Below, piece after piece: positions 17,332 through 26,454 of a stretch of 64,000 nucleotides of DNA. Origin of the DNA: Metabacillus schmidteae (GTDB taxonomy: Bacteria; Bacillota; Bacilli; Bacillales; Bacillaceae). Under the pieces are notes generated by a model. The model was not told where the DNA came from. It searched no databases and was given only the letters and a program-made list of their open reading frames with translations. The translations under genes were made by a program, and so were the position numbers. Within the stretch, counting starts at the first letter, position 1. The number at the start of each line of letters is the position of its first letter. The stretch covers positions 806,001 through 870,000 of the forward strand of contig NZ_CAESCH010000002.1 of the NCBI RefSeq assembly GCF_903166545.1. The letters run 5' to 3'.

Positions 17332-18204
17332 TTATGCCTTTACTGAACCTACAAAAGCCCCTTTTACAAAGTATTTTTGCAGGAATGGATAGACGATAAG
17401 CATAGGGATTGTGGCAACGGCTATAACGGCCATTTTGATTGTCTGTGCAGGTGGGACAATGTCTACTGCAGAACTATCTGCCTGCATGCCGCTTGATACA
17501 ATAACAATTTGGCGCAGTAACACTTGAATCGGCCATTTTCCGGAATCATTTAAGTAAAGAATTGCATTTGTATATTCATTCCAATAGGACACTGCGTAGA
17601 ATAAGGAAATTGTTGCAATGGAAGGCAGCGATAATGGCAGGATAATTTTAAAGAAAATCATAATATCATTATAACCATCAACCTTTGCTGATTCTTCCAA
17701 ACTGTCTGGAATGGCTTGGAAGAAGTTCCTCATTATAATTAAGTTAAATGCACTTATTGCAACTGGTAAAATTAAAGCCCAGTACGTATCGATTAACCCT
17801 ACATTTCTTACGACAAGGTATGTAGGAATCATCCCTCCACTAAAAAGCATCGTAAAGACTACAACAAAATTAATACCCTGTCTTCCATATAAATACTTTC
17901 GGGATAATCCGTAAGCCATAAAAGCAGTTAACACCATACTTACGAATGTACCAACACCTGTGACCCCAATTGATACGGCAAAGCTTTTAAAAATAGTTGG
18001 TGTTGAAAAGATATAATGGTAAGCATCTAATGTAAAGGATGTTGGAAAGAGAATAAATGATTTTTCAACAACCTCCTGTGTTGAGGCGAACGAACTCGCG
18101 ATAACGTTTACAAAAGGAAGAAAACAAGCTAACCCAATTAGCAGCAGGATCGTATAGTTAAGGAAATTAAAAATACGGTTGCCTAATGAACTCTCATACT
18201 TCAA
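17332..18204 (-). CDS. Carbohydrate ABC transporter permease, YtcP/LplC-like
   Basis: A 290-residue inner-membrane permease with six predicted helices. The EAA loop that docks the ATPase is EESAKVDGYNDIMIFFKIILP (about residues 188-208). Length and sequence style match B. subtilis YtcP (286 residues), part of the YtcQ-YtcP-YteP importer for galacturonic acid oligomers and rhamnogalacturonan fragments. It is on the minus strand, divergent from the partner permease at 18498, instead of next to it in one operon. The shared 290-base gap has a cre site. A hairpin at 17307-17344 overlaps its stop codon but lacks a T-run. No ATPase gene is nearby. Confidence 0.87.
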   Translation of the reverse strand: MKYESSLGNRIFNFLNYTILLLIGLACFLPFVNVIASSFASTQEVVEKSFILFPTSFTLDAYHYIFSTPTIFKSFAVSIGVTGVGTFVSMVLTAFMAYGLSRKYLYGRQGINFVVVFTMLFSGGMIPTYLVVRNVGLIDTYWALILPVAISAFNLIIMRNFFQAIPDSLEESAKVDGYNDIMIFFKIILPLSLPSIATISLFYAVSYWNEYTNAILYLNDSGKWPIQVLLRQIVIVSSGMQADSSAVDIVPPAQTIKMAVIAVATIPMLIVYPFLQKYFVKGAFVGSVKA

Positions 18205-18371
18205 TAGAAACCCTCCATATCTATTTATATTTTTTTGTACCTTTACTATAGCAACAGGAAAATAAGCACGTCTATAATCATTTCCTCAGTAGTTATTTCA
18301 AACCATGATTATGGAATTTCTTAAGAATAATCATGGATAGATTGAAGTGATCAATAGATCATACCAAGTAC

Positions 18372-18385
18372 AGAAAACGTTTACA
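18372..18385. promoter_or_regulatory. Candidate cre site between the divergent permease genes
   Basis: AGAAAACGTTTACA differs from an ideal cre (TGAAAACGTTTACA) only at the first base. It lies midway between the two divergent permease genes and could give glucose repression of both directions. No other feature was recognised with confidence in 18205-18497. Confidence 0.65.
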
Positions 18386-18497
18386 AACATGATGGAGAAG
18401 CGGTTTCTGACAGAATGATTGTAGACGTTACGCTGTGTAATGGATTAATTTTGAATTATACAAAACATTCAAGTAGAAAACGAAGGAGGATTTCTGA

Positions 18498-19484
18498 GTG
18501 AGGGAAACAATGATTCCTATAAAAGATCAGCACAGCATTCAACCAGTTCCAGATAAAAAAGCATTAAAGCGTCAAATAAGGAAAAAGAACATTGCAAGTA
18601 TTGGCAGAAATAAATATTTATATTTTATGATATTGCCGGGTCTGCTATATTTTATTATTTTTAAGTATGTTCCGATGGGAGGACTGATCATTGCCTTTCA
18701 GGATTACCAGCCGTTTTTAGGGATATCAGGAAGTCCTTGGGCGGGTCTTAAACATTTTACCCGATTATTTACAGAACCAACCTTTTTTATGTTATTAACA
18801 AATACACTGTTTCTGTTTGCATTGAATCTATTTATCTTTTTCCCTATTCCTATCATTCTGGCATTAATGTTAAATGAAGTAAGAGGGAAGTTTTTCAAAA
18901 GTACGATCCAAACCGTTATCTATATCCCGCATTTTATGTCATGGGTTATTATCGTATCGATTTCTTACGTCTTCTTAACAGTAGATGGAGGAGTTATAAA
19001 TGAATTGATTGCGAAAGCCGGCGGGGAGAAAATGGATTTCTTAACAGATGGTGGCTGGACCCGGGCCGTTTATATCCTGCAAATTATATGGAAAGAAATG
19101 GGCTGGTCAACTATCATTTATTTGGCTGCTGTGACAGCCGTAGATCCACAACTATATGAAGCTGCAAAAATGGATGGTGCTAACCGACTGCGTCAAATCT
19201 GGCATGTTACCTTGCCTGCAATCCGTCCGGTTATTATTATTCTATTAATTTTAAAAATTGGTCAAACGTTAGATTTAGGATTTGAGCATGTGTATCTTCT
19301 GCTAAATTCACTAAATAGAGAGTCAATGGAAATTTTTGATACGTATGTCTATACTGCCGGACTTAAAAATGGCCAATTAAGCTATAGTACAGCCGTTGGT
19401 TTATTTAAAGGACTTGTGGGATTAATCCTCGTTATTGGAGCGAATAAACTAGCAAAGAAATTTGGAGAGGACGGTCTTTACTAA
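18498..19484 (+). CDS. Carbohydrate ABC transporter permease, YteP/LplB-like
   Basis: A 328-residue inner-membrane permease with a charged cytoplasmic N-terminus (about residues 1-40) and six helices. The EAA loop is YEAAKMDGANRLRQIWHVTLP (about 218-238). It resembles B. subtilis YteP (321) and LplB (318). It should form a heterodimeric channel with the divergently encoded permease and receive pectin oligosaccharides from the lipoprotein at 20265. The start is GTG 18498, seven bases after AAGGAGGA (18483-18490). It is the first gene of a plus-strand operon that continues through the GH28 gene. Confidence 0.88.
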   Translation: MRETMIPIKDQHSIQPVPDKKALKRQIRKKNIASIGRNKYLYFMILPGLLYFIIFKYVPMGGLIIAFQDYQPFLGISGSPWAGLKHFTRLFTEPTFFMLLTNTLFLFALNLFIFFPIPIILALMLNEVRGKFFKSTIQTVIYIPHFMSWVIIVSISYVFLTVDGGVINELIAKAGGEKMDFLTDGGWTRAVYILQIIWKEMGWSTIIYLAAVTAVDPQLYEAAKMDGANRLRQIWHVTLPAIRPVIIILLILKIGQTLDLGFEHVYLLLNSLNRESMEIFDTYVYTAGLKNGQLSYSTAVGLFKGLVGLILVIGANKLAKKFGEDGLY

Positions 19485-19494
19485 TACATGGAAT

Positions 19495-19508
19495 TGATAA
19501 CGTTATCA
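19495..19508 (+). promoter_or_regulatory. Perfect palindrome TGATAACGTTATCA between permease and YesL genes
   Basis: A perfect 14-base palindrome with a central CG, as in cre and LacI-family operators; it differs from the cre consensus mainly at position 4. It lies 10 bases after the permease stop and 26 bases before the YesL-family start, so it would act inside the operon. Confidence 0.45.
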
Positions 19509-19534
19509 TAGAGGGGAGAAAGGAGTATGAATAA

Positions 19535-20158
19535 ATGGATAAAATGGCCGAACGGTTAAATGACATATGTATTCGCATTTTGCAGCTGGTATATCTCAAT
19601 ATCCTATGGATTGCTTTCACGATGCTGGGTTTTGTTTTAGTAGGAATCGGTCCTGCCACATTGGCACTGTTAACAGTCATGAGGCAGTGGATTCGAGGAA
19701 ATAGTGATGTCCCAATTTTTCGGACATTCTGGCAAACGTATCGTTCTTCCTTTAAAGAAGCGTCTGTCATGGGCATGATTTATCTTGTTATTGGCTGGAT
19801 TTTATATGTTGATCTTTTGTATGTTCAATCTTTTTACTTACGAGCTTTAGTGATCTTTGTATGTTTTATCTATGTTGTTTCTCTTTGTTATGTGTTTCCC
19901 ATTATGGCCCACTATGATTGGAAAAGCACTGTTCTAAAAATCAAGTTCTCCGTCATATTTGGGATTTCATATTTACAATATACATTGATTTTGCTTTTGG
20001 CATTAGCCTTCATTTATTTGGTTCTCTTTATGTACTCAGGTGCACTTATCTTCTTTGGGGTTAGTATTGGGAATTACATTATTATGTGGATGGCAAATCA
20101 AGTGTTTATAAAAATTGAAAACCAGGCAGTGCTGCAGGAAAGTGAGAGCCAAACATAA
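19535..20158 (+). CDS. YesL/YteU-family membrane protein (DUF624)
   Basis: 207 residues with about five transmembrane helices. The N-terminal YLNILWIAFTMLGFVLVGIGPA segment (about residues 20-41) is typical of the DUF624/YesL family. Family members are almost always next to rhamnogalacturonan ABC transporters (YesL and YteU in B. subtilis); their role is unknown, probably a transporter accessory protein. The start is ATG 19535, nine bases after AGGAG. An overlapping out-of-frame ten-codon frame starting at ATG 19527 is closer to the same ribosome binding site but encodes nothing recognisable. Confidence 0.85.
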   Translation: MDKMAERLNDICIRILQLVYLNILWIAFTMLGFVLVGIGPATLALLTVMRQWIRGNSDVPIFRTFWQTYRSSFKEASVMGMIYLVIGWILYVDLLYVQSFYLRALVIFVCFIYVVSLCYVFPIMAHYDWKSTVLKIKFSVIFGISYLQYTLILLLALAFIYLVLFMYSGALIFFGVSIGNYIIMWMANQVFIKIENQAVLQESESQT

Positions 20159-20264
20159 TAGACATTTTAAGGGGGTGGAGAGAAGGAATAGAGAATGAGG
20201 GGATTTATGTAAAAATCAGTATGAGAAGGATAAAAAAACTCACCGTCATGAAAGGGGATAATGG

Positions 20265-21785
20265 TTGATTATGAAAAAGAAAAAACTTGCCAAAATAATT
20301 GGGGTAAATGTATTAGTTGCATCACAAATTCTTCTTGCTGCTTGTTCCAATAATAATGAACAAGCAAGTGGAGATTCTGAAAAGTATGATCCTGAATCAA
20401 AAGTTGAAGTGAACTGGACAGCGATCCTGCACACGCCATCTCCACCAACAGATGTCGTATTAAAAGAAATTGAAGAAGCGACAAATTCGACGATCAATTT
20501 TAATTGGGTACCTGATGCTTCAAAAGAAGAAAGAATTACAGCTGCACTTGCCTCAGGAGAACTATCTGACATTATTTCATTAACAATGCTGACAAATTCT
20601 TCAGTAAGACAATCATTAAAAACCGGTATGTTTTGGGATGTGGAAAAGTACTTAGATGATTATGATAATTTGAAACTCATTTCTGAAGATATTAGAACAG
20701 CTGCATCTATCGATGGAAAATTATATGGTGTACCATTTCAAAAAGATTTAGCTCGTTCCGGACTATTGCTTCGTAAGGATTGGTTAGACAATTTAGGTTT
20801 AGAAGTTCCAAAAACATTAGATGAATTATATGAGGTTGCAAGAGCATTTACAGAAGATGATCCAGACGGTAATGGCAAAGATGATACAGTTGCCTTTGGT
20901 GATCGAAGTGAACTTAGATACGGCAGCTTTAAAACGTTAAGCTCCTACTTTGGAACACCAAATGGATGGAAGGTTGAAGAAGATGGTACTTTTACACCGG
21001 AATTCGAGACACAAGCATATAAAGATACAATGAACTATTCAAGAAAGTTATACGAGAATGGCTACTTGGATCAGGATTTTGCGGTAACAGCTAAAACAGA
21101 TCAACAACAAAAATTCGCACAAGGTAAAACAGGGATTTATACCGGTTTGGTTGATATTAAAAATTTAAAAACGATGGCAGAGGGTATCCAGGATGAAATG
21201 GAGATCGTGCCAATCAATAAAATGGAAAGCCCTGATGGAGAAAATCATATTTGGTCTGAAAATAGCGGTGTAGGGGGATTAATGGCATTCCCTAAATCAG
21301 AAGTGAAAACAGAAGCAGAGTTAAAGCGCTTACTGCAATTTGTTAATGACATGATTGATGAAGAAGTGTTTATGCTCATGACAGGCGGTATTGAAGGAAC
21401 TCACTATGAAACAGATGAAAATGGTGCATTTACGATTTTAGACACTGACTTATGGCAAAAAGACGTACAACCATTTTCCAGCTCAAGACCAAGTGAAATT
21501 ACCCACTCTTTAGTTGATGCTGATCCTAATAAGCAATTGGTCAATGAATTAATAAAAGAAAATGCTGAATTTGCCGTTCTGGATCCTACTGTTCCACTTG
21601 ATTCACAGACAGCAAATGAAAGAGGAACAGAATTAGAGAAAATTATCATTGATGCAACGATTAAATACATCATGGGAGAACTGGATGAAAAAGGCTTTGA
21701 TGATGCTGTAGAGAAGTGGAAACAGTCCGGCGGAGATTCAATGGCAAAAGAATATGAAGAGGCTTATAAGAAAGCACAAGGATGA
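20265..21785 (+). CDS. Oligosaccharide-binding lipoprotein of ABC importer, YtcQ-like
   Basis: 506 residues. A lipoprotein signal with lipobox LLAAC (Cys near residue 27) anchors it to the outer face of the membrane. The mature part is a large (family 1) extracellular solute-binding fold with an acidic calcium-like loop DPDGNGKDD (about 204-212). Length is close to B. subtilis YtcQ (498) and LplA (502). It probably captures galacturonate or rhamnogalacturonan oligomers. Start choice: AAAGGGG at 20251-20257 fits TTG 20265 (seven bases) better than ATG 20271. A stable hairpin follows the stop, which may raise its mRNA level over the downstream enzymes. Confidence 0.87.
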   Translation: MIMKKKKLAKIIGVNVLVASQILLAACSNNNEQASGDSEKYDPESKVEVNWTAILHTPSPPTDVVLKEIEEATNSTINFNWVPDASKEERITAALASGELSDIISLTMLTNSSVRQSLKTGMFWDVEKYLDDYDNLKLISEDIRTAASIDGKLYGVPFQKDLARSGLLLRKDWLDNLGLEVPKTLDELYEVARAFTEDDPDGNGKDDTVAFGDRSELRYGSFKTLSSYFGTPNGWKVEEDGTFTPEFETQAYKDTMNYSRKLYENGYLDQDFAVTAKTDQQQKFAQGKTGIYTGLVDIKNLKTMAEGIQDEMEIVPINKMESPDGENHIWSENSGVGGLMAFPKSEVKTEAELKRLLQFVNDMIDEEVFMLMTGGIEGTHYETDENGAFTILDTDLWQKDVQPFSSSRPSEITHSLVDADPNKQLVNELIKENAEFAVLDPTVPLDSQTANERGTELEKIIIDATIKYIMGELDEKGFDDAVEKWKQSGGDSMAKEYEEAYKKAQG

Positions 21786-21803
21786 TGGTGAAATAGTAAA
21801 GGT

Positions 21804-21846
21804 AAGATTCTTTCTCCTTACATGTAAATATAGGAGAAAGAATCTT
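21804..21846 (+). terminator. Stable intra-operon hairpin after the binding-protein gene
   Basis: AAGATTCTTTCTCCT pairs perfectly over 15 bases with AGGAGAAAGAATCTT and is followed by a pyrimidine stretch without a clean T-run. It may be a partial terminator or an mRNA-stabilising hairpin between the binding protein and the enzyme genes. Confidence 0.65.
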
Positions 21847-21875
21847 CTTTCTTGAATTAAGAAAGGAGCTTTTTT

Positions 21876-23462
21876 ATGGAGAAAAAGTCGATGATAAAAA
21901 ATCCAATTCTAACAGGATTTAATCCCGATCCTTGTATTATTCGGGTGGAGGAGAACTACTATATTGTGACCTCAACTTTTGAATGGTATCCGGGTGTACT
22001 AGTCTATCATTCTAGAGATCTACAAAACTGGCAGCATCTAACAAATATTTTGAGTAAAAACACAAACTTTACCGGTAATCCAGATTCAGGCAGCATCTGG
22101 GCACCTGCCTTAAGTCATCATGAAGGTGTATTTTATTTGGTTTACACAGATGTAAAAAGAAGCAAGTACCCCTTTAAGGATGCTCATAATTACTTGGTTA
22201 CAGCAACAGATATCATGGGGCCTTGGTCAGAGCCTGTCTTTTTAAACAGTGGAAGCTTTGATCCCTCACTTTTCCATGATGAGGATGGACGAAAGTGGTT
22301 TTTAAATGTTGAGTGGGATTATCGAATTGATGGGAGAAATAAATCTGCAGGAATTGTGATGCAGGAGTATTCTTCAGATGATGAAAAGTTAATCGGTCCA
22401 ATCTATAAAATATTTAATGGAACAGATTTAAGAAAAACAGAAGCTCCTCATATTTATAAACAGAATGGTTACTATTATTTACTTACTGCAGAAGGTGGTA
22501 CAGGTACAACTCATGCTGTTACTGTTGCAAGATCCAAGGAACTTACAGGTCCTTATGAAGTAGATCCGTTAAATCCGATGCTAACCTCTGCTCATGACGA
22601 AAATCTGCCGTTGCAAAAGGCAGGACATGGAAGCTTAGTTCGTACACAAACAGGAGAATGGTTTATGGCTCATCTATGCAGCAGACCTGTAAAAGGGAAA
22701 TACTCCATTTTAGGTCGGGAAACAGCTATTCAGCGTGTGGAATGGACAGATGATGGTTGGCTTAGACTTGAGAACGGAGGAAATGAAGCACAAGTAGACG
22801 TCATCGCACCTAATCTGCCACAACATCCTTTCCCATCTGATCAAAACGAATATGATGATTTTCAACATGAATCATTACATAAAACCTGGAACACCCTTCG
22901 CAAAGCTCCTGATGAATCTTGGTGCTCATTAACAGAACGTAAAGGCTGCTTGCGTGTAAAGGGAGGAGAATCCATTCACTCATTGAATGACCAGCATCTA
23001 ATTGCAAGAAGACAGCAGCATTTTTCCTGTGAAGTGGAAACAGAAATGGAATTTGAACCAGAAACATTTTTACAGATGGCAGGTTTAGTTCTTTATTACA
23101 ATACGGACAATTATGTCTATCTCTATCTTTCGCATGATGAAGAAAAAGGAAAATGTCTTAATATCATGAGATGTGTTTGGGGTGAGTTTGAGCAATTGAA
23201 TCTATGGATTTCTATGAATGAGAATAACAGCATCAAGCTCAAAGCTGAAATAAACGAGGACGAAGCAATTTTCTTTTATAAAACGGATGGTACTAGTTGG
23301 GACAAAATTGATGTTCCAATCAGTATTGCCCACCTTTCTGATGAGGGGAACGGATTTACAGGAAATTTTGTTGGAATATGTGTACAGGATCTTCTCGGAA
23401 CAAACAAACATGCTGATTTTCATTACTTTCGTTATCAAGGAAAACAAGAGGGGGAGGAATGA
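21876..23462 (+). CDS. GH43 glycosidase, XynB-like (beta-xylosidase/arabinofuranosidase)
   Basis: 528 residues, cytoplasmic. The five-bladed GH43 propeller covers about residues 1-310, with the general-base Asp in GFNPDPC (about 16), the pKa-modulating Asp in SFDPSLF (about 128) and the acid Glu in KTEAPHIY (about 190). A C-terminal beta-sandwich (about 325-525) matches the XynB type (533 residues in B. subtilis). Known XynB-like enzymes remove xylose or arabinose from oligosaccharides. In this operon, with GH105 and GH28, trimming of neutral side chains from imported pectin fragments is more likely than xylan use. ATG 21876 follows AAAGGAG. The next gene is six bases downstream. Confidence 0.85.
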   Translation: MEKKSMIKNPILTGFNPDPCIIRVEENYYIVTSTFEWYPGVLVYHSRDLQNWQHLTNILSKNTNFTGNPDSGSIWAPALSHHEGVFYLVYTDVKRSKYPFKDAHNYLVTATDIMGPWSEPVFLNSGSFDPSLFHDEDGRKWFLNVEWDYRIDGRNKSAGIVMQEYSSDDEKLIGPIYKIFNGTDLRKTEAPHIYKQNGYYYLLTAEGGTGTTHAVTVARSKELTGPYEVDPLNPMLTSAHDENLPLQKAGHGSLVRTQTGEWFMAHLCSRPVKGKYSILGRETAIQRVEWTDDGWLRLENGGNEAQVDVIAPNLPQHPFPSDQNEYDDFQHESLHKTWNTLRKAPDESWCSLTERKGCLRVKGGESIHSLNDQHLIARRQQHFSCEVETEMEFEPETFLQMAGLVLYYNTDNYVYLYLSHDEEKGKCLNIMRCVWGEFEQLNLWISMNENNSIKLKAEINEDEAIFFYKTDGTSWDKIDVPISIAHLSDEGNGFTGNFVGICVQDLLGTNKHADFHYFRYQGKQEGEE

Positions 23463-23468
23463 ACGAAG

Positions 23469-24584
23469 ATGGAAACAAAAACACTGAATTGGTCACAAAA
23501 AATGATTGACTCTGTAATGGTTCGAAGACCGCTTTTGTGTGAGGGTGTTCAAAATGATAAATGGTCATATGATTATGGGGTTGTATTAAAGGGAACAGAG
23601 CTTGTCTGGCGAAAAACCGGTGAGCATAAGTATTTTGATTATATGAAAACAAACATGGATGCGTTTGTAAATGATGAAGGGGAAATCCGTGAATATGACA
23701 TTAACTTATTCAATATTGATCATATAAACAATGGAAAGGTTTTGCTTACTTTATACAAGGAAACGGGAGAAGAAAAATATAAGAAAGCTGTAGACCTTTT
23801 AAGAAAACAGCTGCAATTACATCCGCGTACATCAGAAGGAGTATTTTGGCATAAAAAAGTATATCCTCATCAAATTTGGCTTGATGGTCTGTACATGGGG
23901 TCACCGTTTTATGCGGAGTATGTAAAAGAGTTTGGACTAGAGAGAGAATTTGATGATATAACAAAACAATTTTTATTATGTGCAAAAAATACAAAAGATC
24001 ATGAAACAGGCCTTCTTTTTCACGCATTTGACGAGAAAAAAATACAACCATGGTGCAATCCCGAAACCGGGCATTCAAAGAATTTCTGGGGAAGATCAAT
24101 GGGGTGGTTTGTGATGGGATTAGTCGATACGCTCACATTCATTCCAGAAAATCATAAAGACCGTGATTCTTTATTGACATTACTAACAGATGTTTTACTT
24201 GCTTTGAAAAATGTGCAAGACAAAGAATCAGGAGTTTGGTACCAGGTCCTTGATATGGGAGAACGAAAGGGAAATTATCTTGAAGCATCGGCTTCATGTA
24301 TGATGTTATATGCTATTGCAAAGGGTGTAAGATTAGGGTTTCTAAACAAGGAATGGAGACAGGTAGCCCACCAGGTTTATGAGGGGATCATAAACGAATT
24401 TATTACAGTGACAAGTGAAGGCTTGGTAAATTTAAATAAAAATTGCCAGGTAGCAGGATTAGGTGGGCCTGATAGACGAGACGGAACATTTGAATATTAT
24501 ATTAGCGAACCGATTATCACAAATGATTTGAAAGGTATAGGGGCTTTTATTCTAGCAGCGGCAGAAATGGAAAGTGTTCAATAG
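23469..24584 (+). CDS. GH105 unsaturated rhamnogalacturonyl hydrolase, YteR/YesR-like
   Basis: 371 residues (YteR has 373), with an (alpha/alpha)6 barrel. The catalytic Asp is D139 in HQIWLDGLYMG, equivalent to the YteR acid/base. RRPLLCEG at about 19-26 and WGRSMGWF near 210 are other family landmarks. The enzyme removes the unsaturated galacturonyl residue left by pectin or rhamnogalacturonan lyases, in the cytoplasm. It lies six bases after the GH43 gene and seventeen before the GH28 start. Its presence implies that lyase products reach the cell although no lyase gene is in the window. Confidence 0.9.
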   Translation: METKTLNWSQKMIDSVMVRRPLLCEGVQNDKWSYDYGVVLKGTELVWRKTGEHKYFDYMKTNMDAFVNDEGEIREYDINLFNIDHINNGKVLLTLYKETGEEKYKKAVDLLRKQLQLHPRTSEGVFWHKKVYPHQIWLDGLYMGSPFYAEYVKEFGLEREFDDITKQFLLCAKNTKDHETGLLFHAFDEKKIQPWCNPETGHSKNFWGRSMGWFVMGLVDTLTFIPENHKDRDSLLTLLTDVLLALKNVQDKESGVWYQVLDMGERKGNYLEASASCMMLYAIAKGVRLGFLNKEWRQVAHQVYEGIINEFITVTSEGLVNLNKNCQVAGLGGPDRRDGTFEYYISEPIITNDLKGIGAFILAAAEMESVQ

Positions 24585-24601
24585 AGAAAGGAGAGATGAA
24601 A

Positions 24602-25954
24602 ATGATTCCAACAAGTACAACCAACCTGCATGATATTACACAATATGGAGCCATAGGGGATGGAAAGACTGTTAATACGAAGATGATTTCCGCGGCCATT
24701 CAAGCATGTGAGGAAGCTGGGGGAGGAACGGTTTATGTCCCTGCTGGTCGATTTCTAACAGGAGCGATTATATTAAAAAGCAATATGAATCTTTATTTAG
24801 AAGCAGGATCCACTCTTTTATTTAGTACTGATGTAAATGAATATCCAGTTGTCCACTCTAGGTGGGAAGGGGTTAAAAGGGACGTATATGCATCTTGTAT
24901 CTATGCAGAGAACGCTGAAAACATATCTGTAACAGGATATGGGACATTGGATGGTAATGGTGCATTTTGGTGGGATCTTTTTAGACGAAAAGAACACAGA
25001 TACCCTCGTCCAAAACTGGTAAGCTTTGATTCCTGCAGGCATATTCTCATTTCAGGAGTGAAAATGATTCAATCTCCCAGCTGGACGGTAAATCCCATTT
25101 GCTGTGAAGATGTCACCATTCATAATCTCACCATTGTAAACCCCAGCGATTCTCCGAATACAGATGGCATTGATCCAGAGTCGTGCCGAAATGTTAGAAT
25201 ATCAGATTGCCATATTGATGTCGGTGATGATTGTATTGCCATTAAAGCGGGAACAGAGGATACAAAAAAGCGTGTACCTTGCGAAAATATTACCATTACA
25301 AACTGTACAATGATCCATGGACATGGCGGGGTTGTCCTTGGAAGCGAAATGAGCGGTGATATTCGAAACGTTACAGTGAGTAATTGTGTATTTGAAGGAA
25401 CAGACCGAGGAATTCGGTTAAAATCAAGACGAGGACGCGGCGGTGTGATTGAAGACATTCGTGTAAGCAACATTGTGATGAAAAATGTTATTTGTCCGTT
25501 TATTGCAAACCTCTATTATTTCTGTGGACCACGTGGAAAAGAAAAATATGTATGGGATAAAAACCCCTATCCTGTAACAGATGAAACACCTGCTTTTAGA
25601 AGGATTCATTTTTCAAATATAACGGCAAGAGAAGTAAGTGCAGCTGCAGGATTTTTATACGGCTTGCCTGAGATGTATGTAGAAGATGTGACATTTGATC
25701 ATGTAACAGTCGATATGGCTGAAAATGCAGAACCAGGTATGCCTGCCATGATGTCAGAATTAGAGCCAATGAAACAACGCGGCTTCTACTGCGGCAACGT
25801 CAGAGGTGTGAATTTTCATAGAGTAACAGTCAGTAACAATGAAGGTCCCGCATTTTATGTGGAAAACGGGGAAGATATTGAGTTCAATCAATGCAAACAA
25901 AAAACAAGCTCTGAAGGTTCGATGATTGAATTGAAGAATGTAACTTGTAAATAA
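24602..25954 (+). CDS. GH28 polygalacturonase/rhamnogalacturonase family hydrolase
   Basis: About 450 residues, a right-handed beta-helix enzyme. Motifs in order: NTDGIDPES (about 195), DDCIAIKAG (about 217), GHGGVVLGSEMSG (about 243) and RGIRLKSRRGRGG (about 275). These correspond to the NTD, DD, G-HG and RIK signatures with the three catalytic Asp residues. No signal peptide is seen, so it should act as an exo-type enzyme on imported galacturonides. AAAGGAG at 24587-24593 has eight-base spacing to ATG 24602; the ATG at 24596 is too close. It is the last gene of the operon, before a strong terminator. Confidence 0.9.
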   Translation: MIPTSTTNLHDITQYGAIGDGKTVNTKMISAAIQACEEAGGGTVYVPAGRFLTGAIILKSNMNLYLEAGSTLLFSTDVNEYPVVHSRWEGVKRDVYASCIYAENAENISVTGYGTLDGNGAFWWDLFRRKEHRYPRPKLVSFDSCRHILISGVKMIQSPSWTVNPICCEDVTIHNLTIVNPSDSPNTDGIDPESCRNVRISDCHIDVGDDCIAIKAGTEDTKKRVPCENITITNCTMIHGHGGVVLGSEMSGDIRNVTVSNCVFEGTDRGIRLKSRRGRGGVIEDIRVSNIVMKNVICPFIANLYYFCGPRGKEKYVWDKNPYPVTDETPAFRRIHFSNITAREVSAAAGFLYGLPEMYVEDVTFDHVTVDMAENAEPGMPAMMSELEPMKQRGFYCGNVRGVNFHRVTVSNNEGPAFYVENGEDIEFNQCKQKTSSEGSMIELKNVTCK

Positions 25955-25960
25955 AATAAA

Positions 25961-25992
25961 AAATCGTCCATATAAATTTTGGACGATTTTTT
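25961..25992 (+). terminator. Terminator of the pectin importer/enzyme operon
   Basis: AAATCGTCC (25961-25969) pairs with GGACGATTT (25981-25989), followed by a T-run. It ends the operon that begins at 18498. Confidence 0.9.
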
Positions 25993-25993
25993 G

Positions 25994-26254
25994 TATGAAG
26001 GACAAATTTTGTTTCAAGCCCTTGCGAAATGTCCTTCATCCTTGGTATGAAGGACAAATTCTGTTCAAGCCCTTGCGAAATGTCCTTCATCCCTGGTATG
26101 AAGGACAAATTCCGTTTCAAGCCCTTGCGAAATGTCCTTCATCCTTGGTATGAAGGACAAATTCTGTTCAAGCCCTTGCGAAATGTCCTTCATCCCTGGT
26201 ATGAAGGACAAATTCCGTTTCAAGCACTTGCAAAATGTCCTTCATCCCTGGTAA
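25994..26254. repeat. Tandem array of five 51-52-bp palindromic units
   Basis: TATGAAGGACAAATT starts units at 25994, 26046, 26097, 26149 and 26200. Each unit has arms ATGAAGGACA and TGTCCTTCAT around a GCCCTTGCGAAA-type centre, so each can form a hairpin. Units alternate between two versions (TTCTGTTC..CATCCCTGG and TTCCGTTTC..CATCCTTGG), so part of the array duplicated as a 103-bp pair. There are no unique spacers, so it is not CRISPR. Confidence 0.9.
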
Positions 26255-26322
26255 GAACTATTCGGTAAGGAATATAAATATCCTTCATCCCTGGTAAGAA
26301 CTATTCGGTAAGGAATATATTA
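26238..26322. repeat. Two copies of a 43-bp repeat joined to the palindromic array
   Basis: The last TCCTTCATCCCTGG arm of the palindromic array is followed by TAAGAACTATTCGGTAAGG, and the whole segment repeats 43 bases later. It looks like a junction product of array growth. From 26323 to 26454 nothing else was recognised. Confidence 0.75.
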
Positions 26323-26454
26323 CTAGAGTAACAAATTTAAGATATTGATCGGAGGCTCAAGAAACTACTTATAGATAGCGAATACCTGCAACCGAAATCA
26401 ACTCAGGTTAATAGTGCATCTTATTTTAAAAGCATCAAAGTATAGTTTATTAAT

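Noticed and set aside
17307..17344. Terminator for the minus-strand permease
   Set aside because: AGTAAAGGC / GCCTTTACT can pair but overlaps the stop codon and lacks a T-run, so it is mentioned only in the gene entry.
25994..26322. Regular repeats of about 52 bases suggested a CRISPR array
   Set aside because: The repeats are contiguous and palindromic with no unique spacers, and no cas genes are present.
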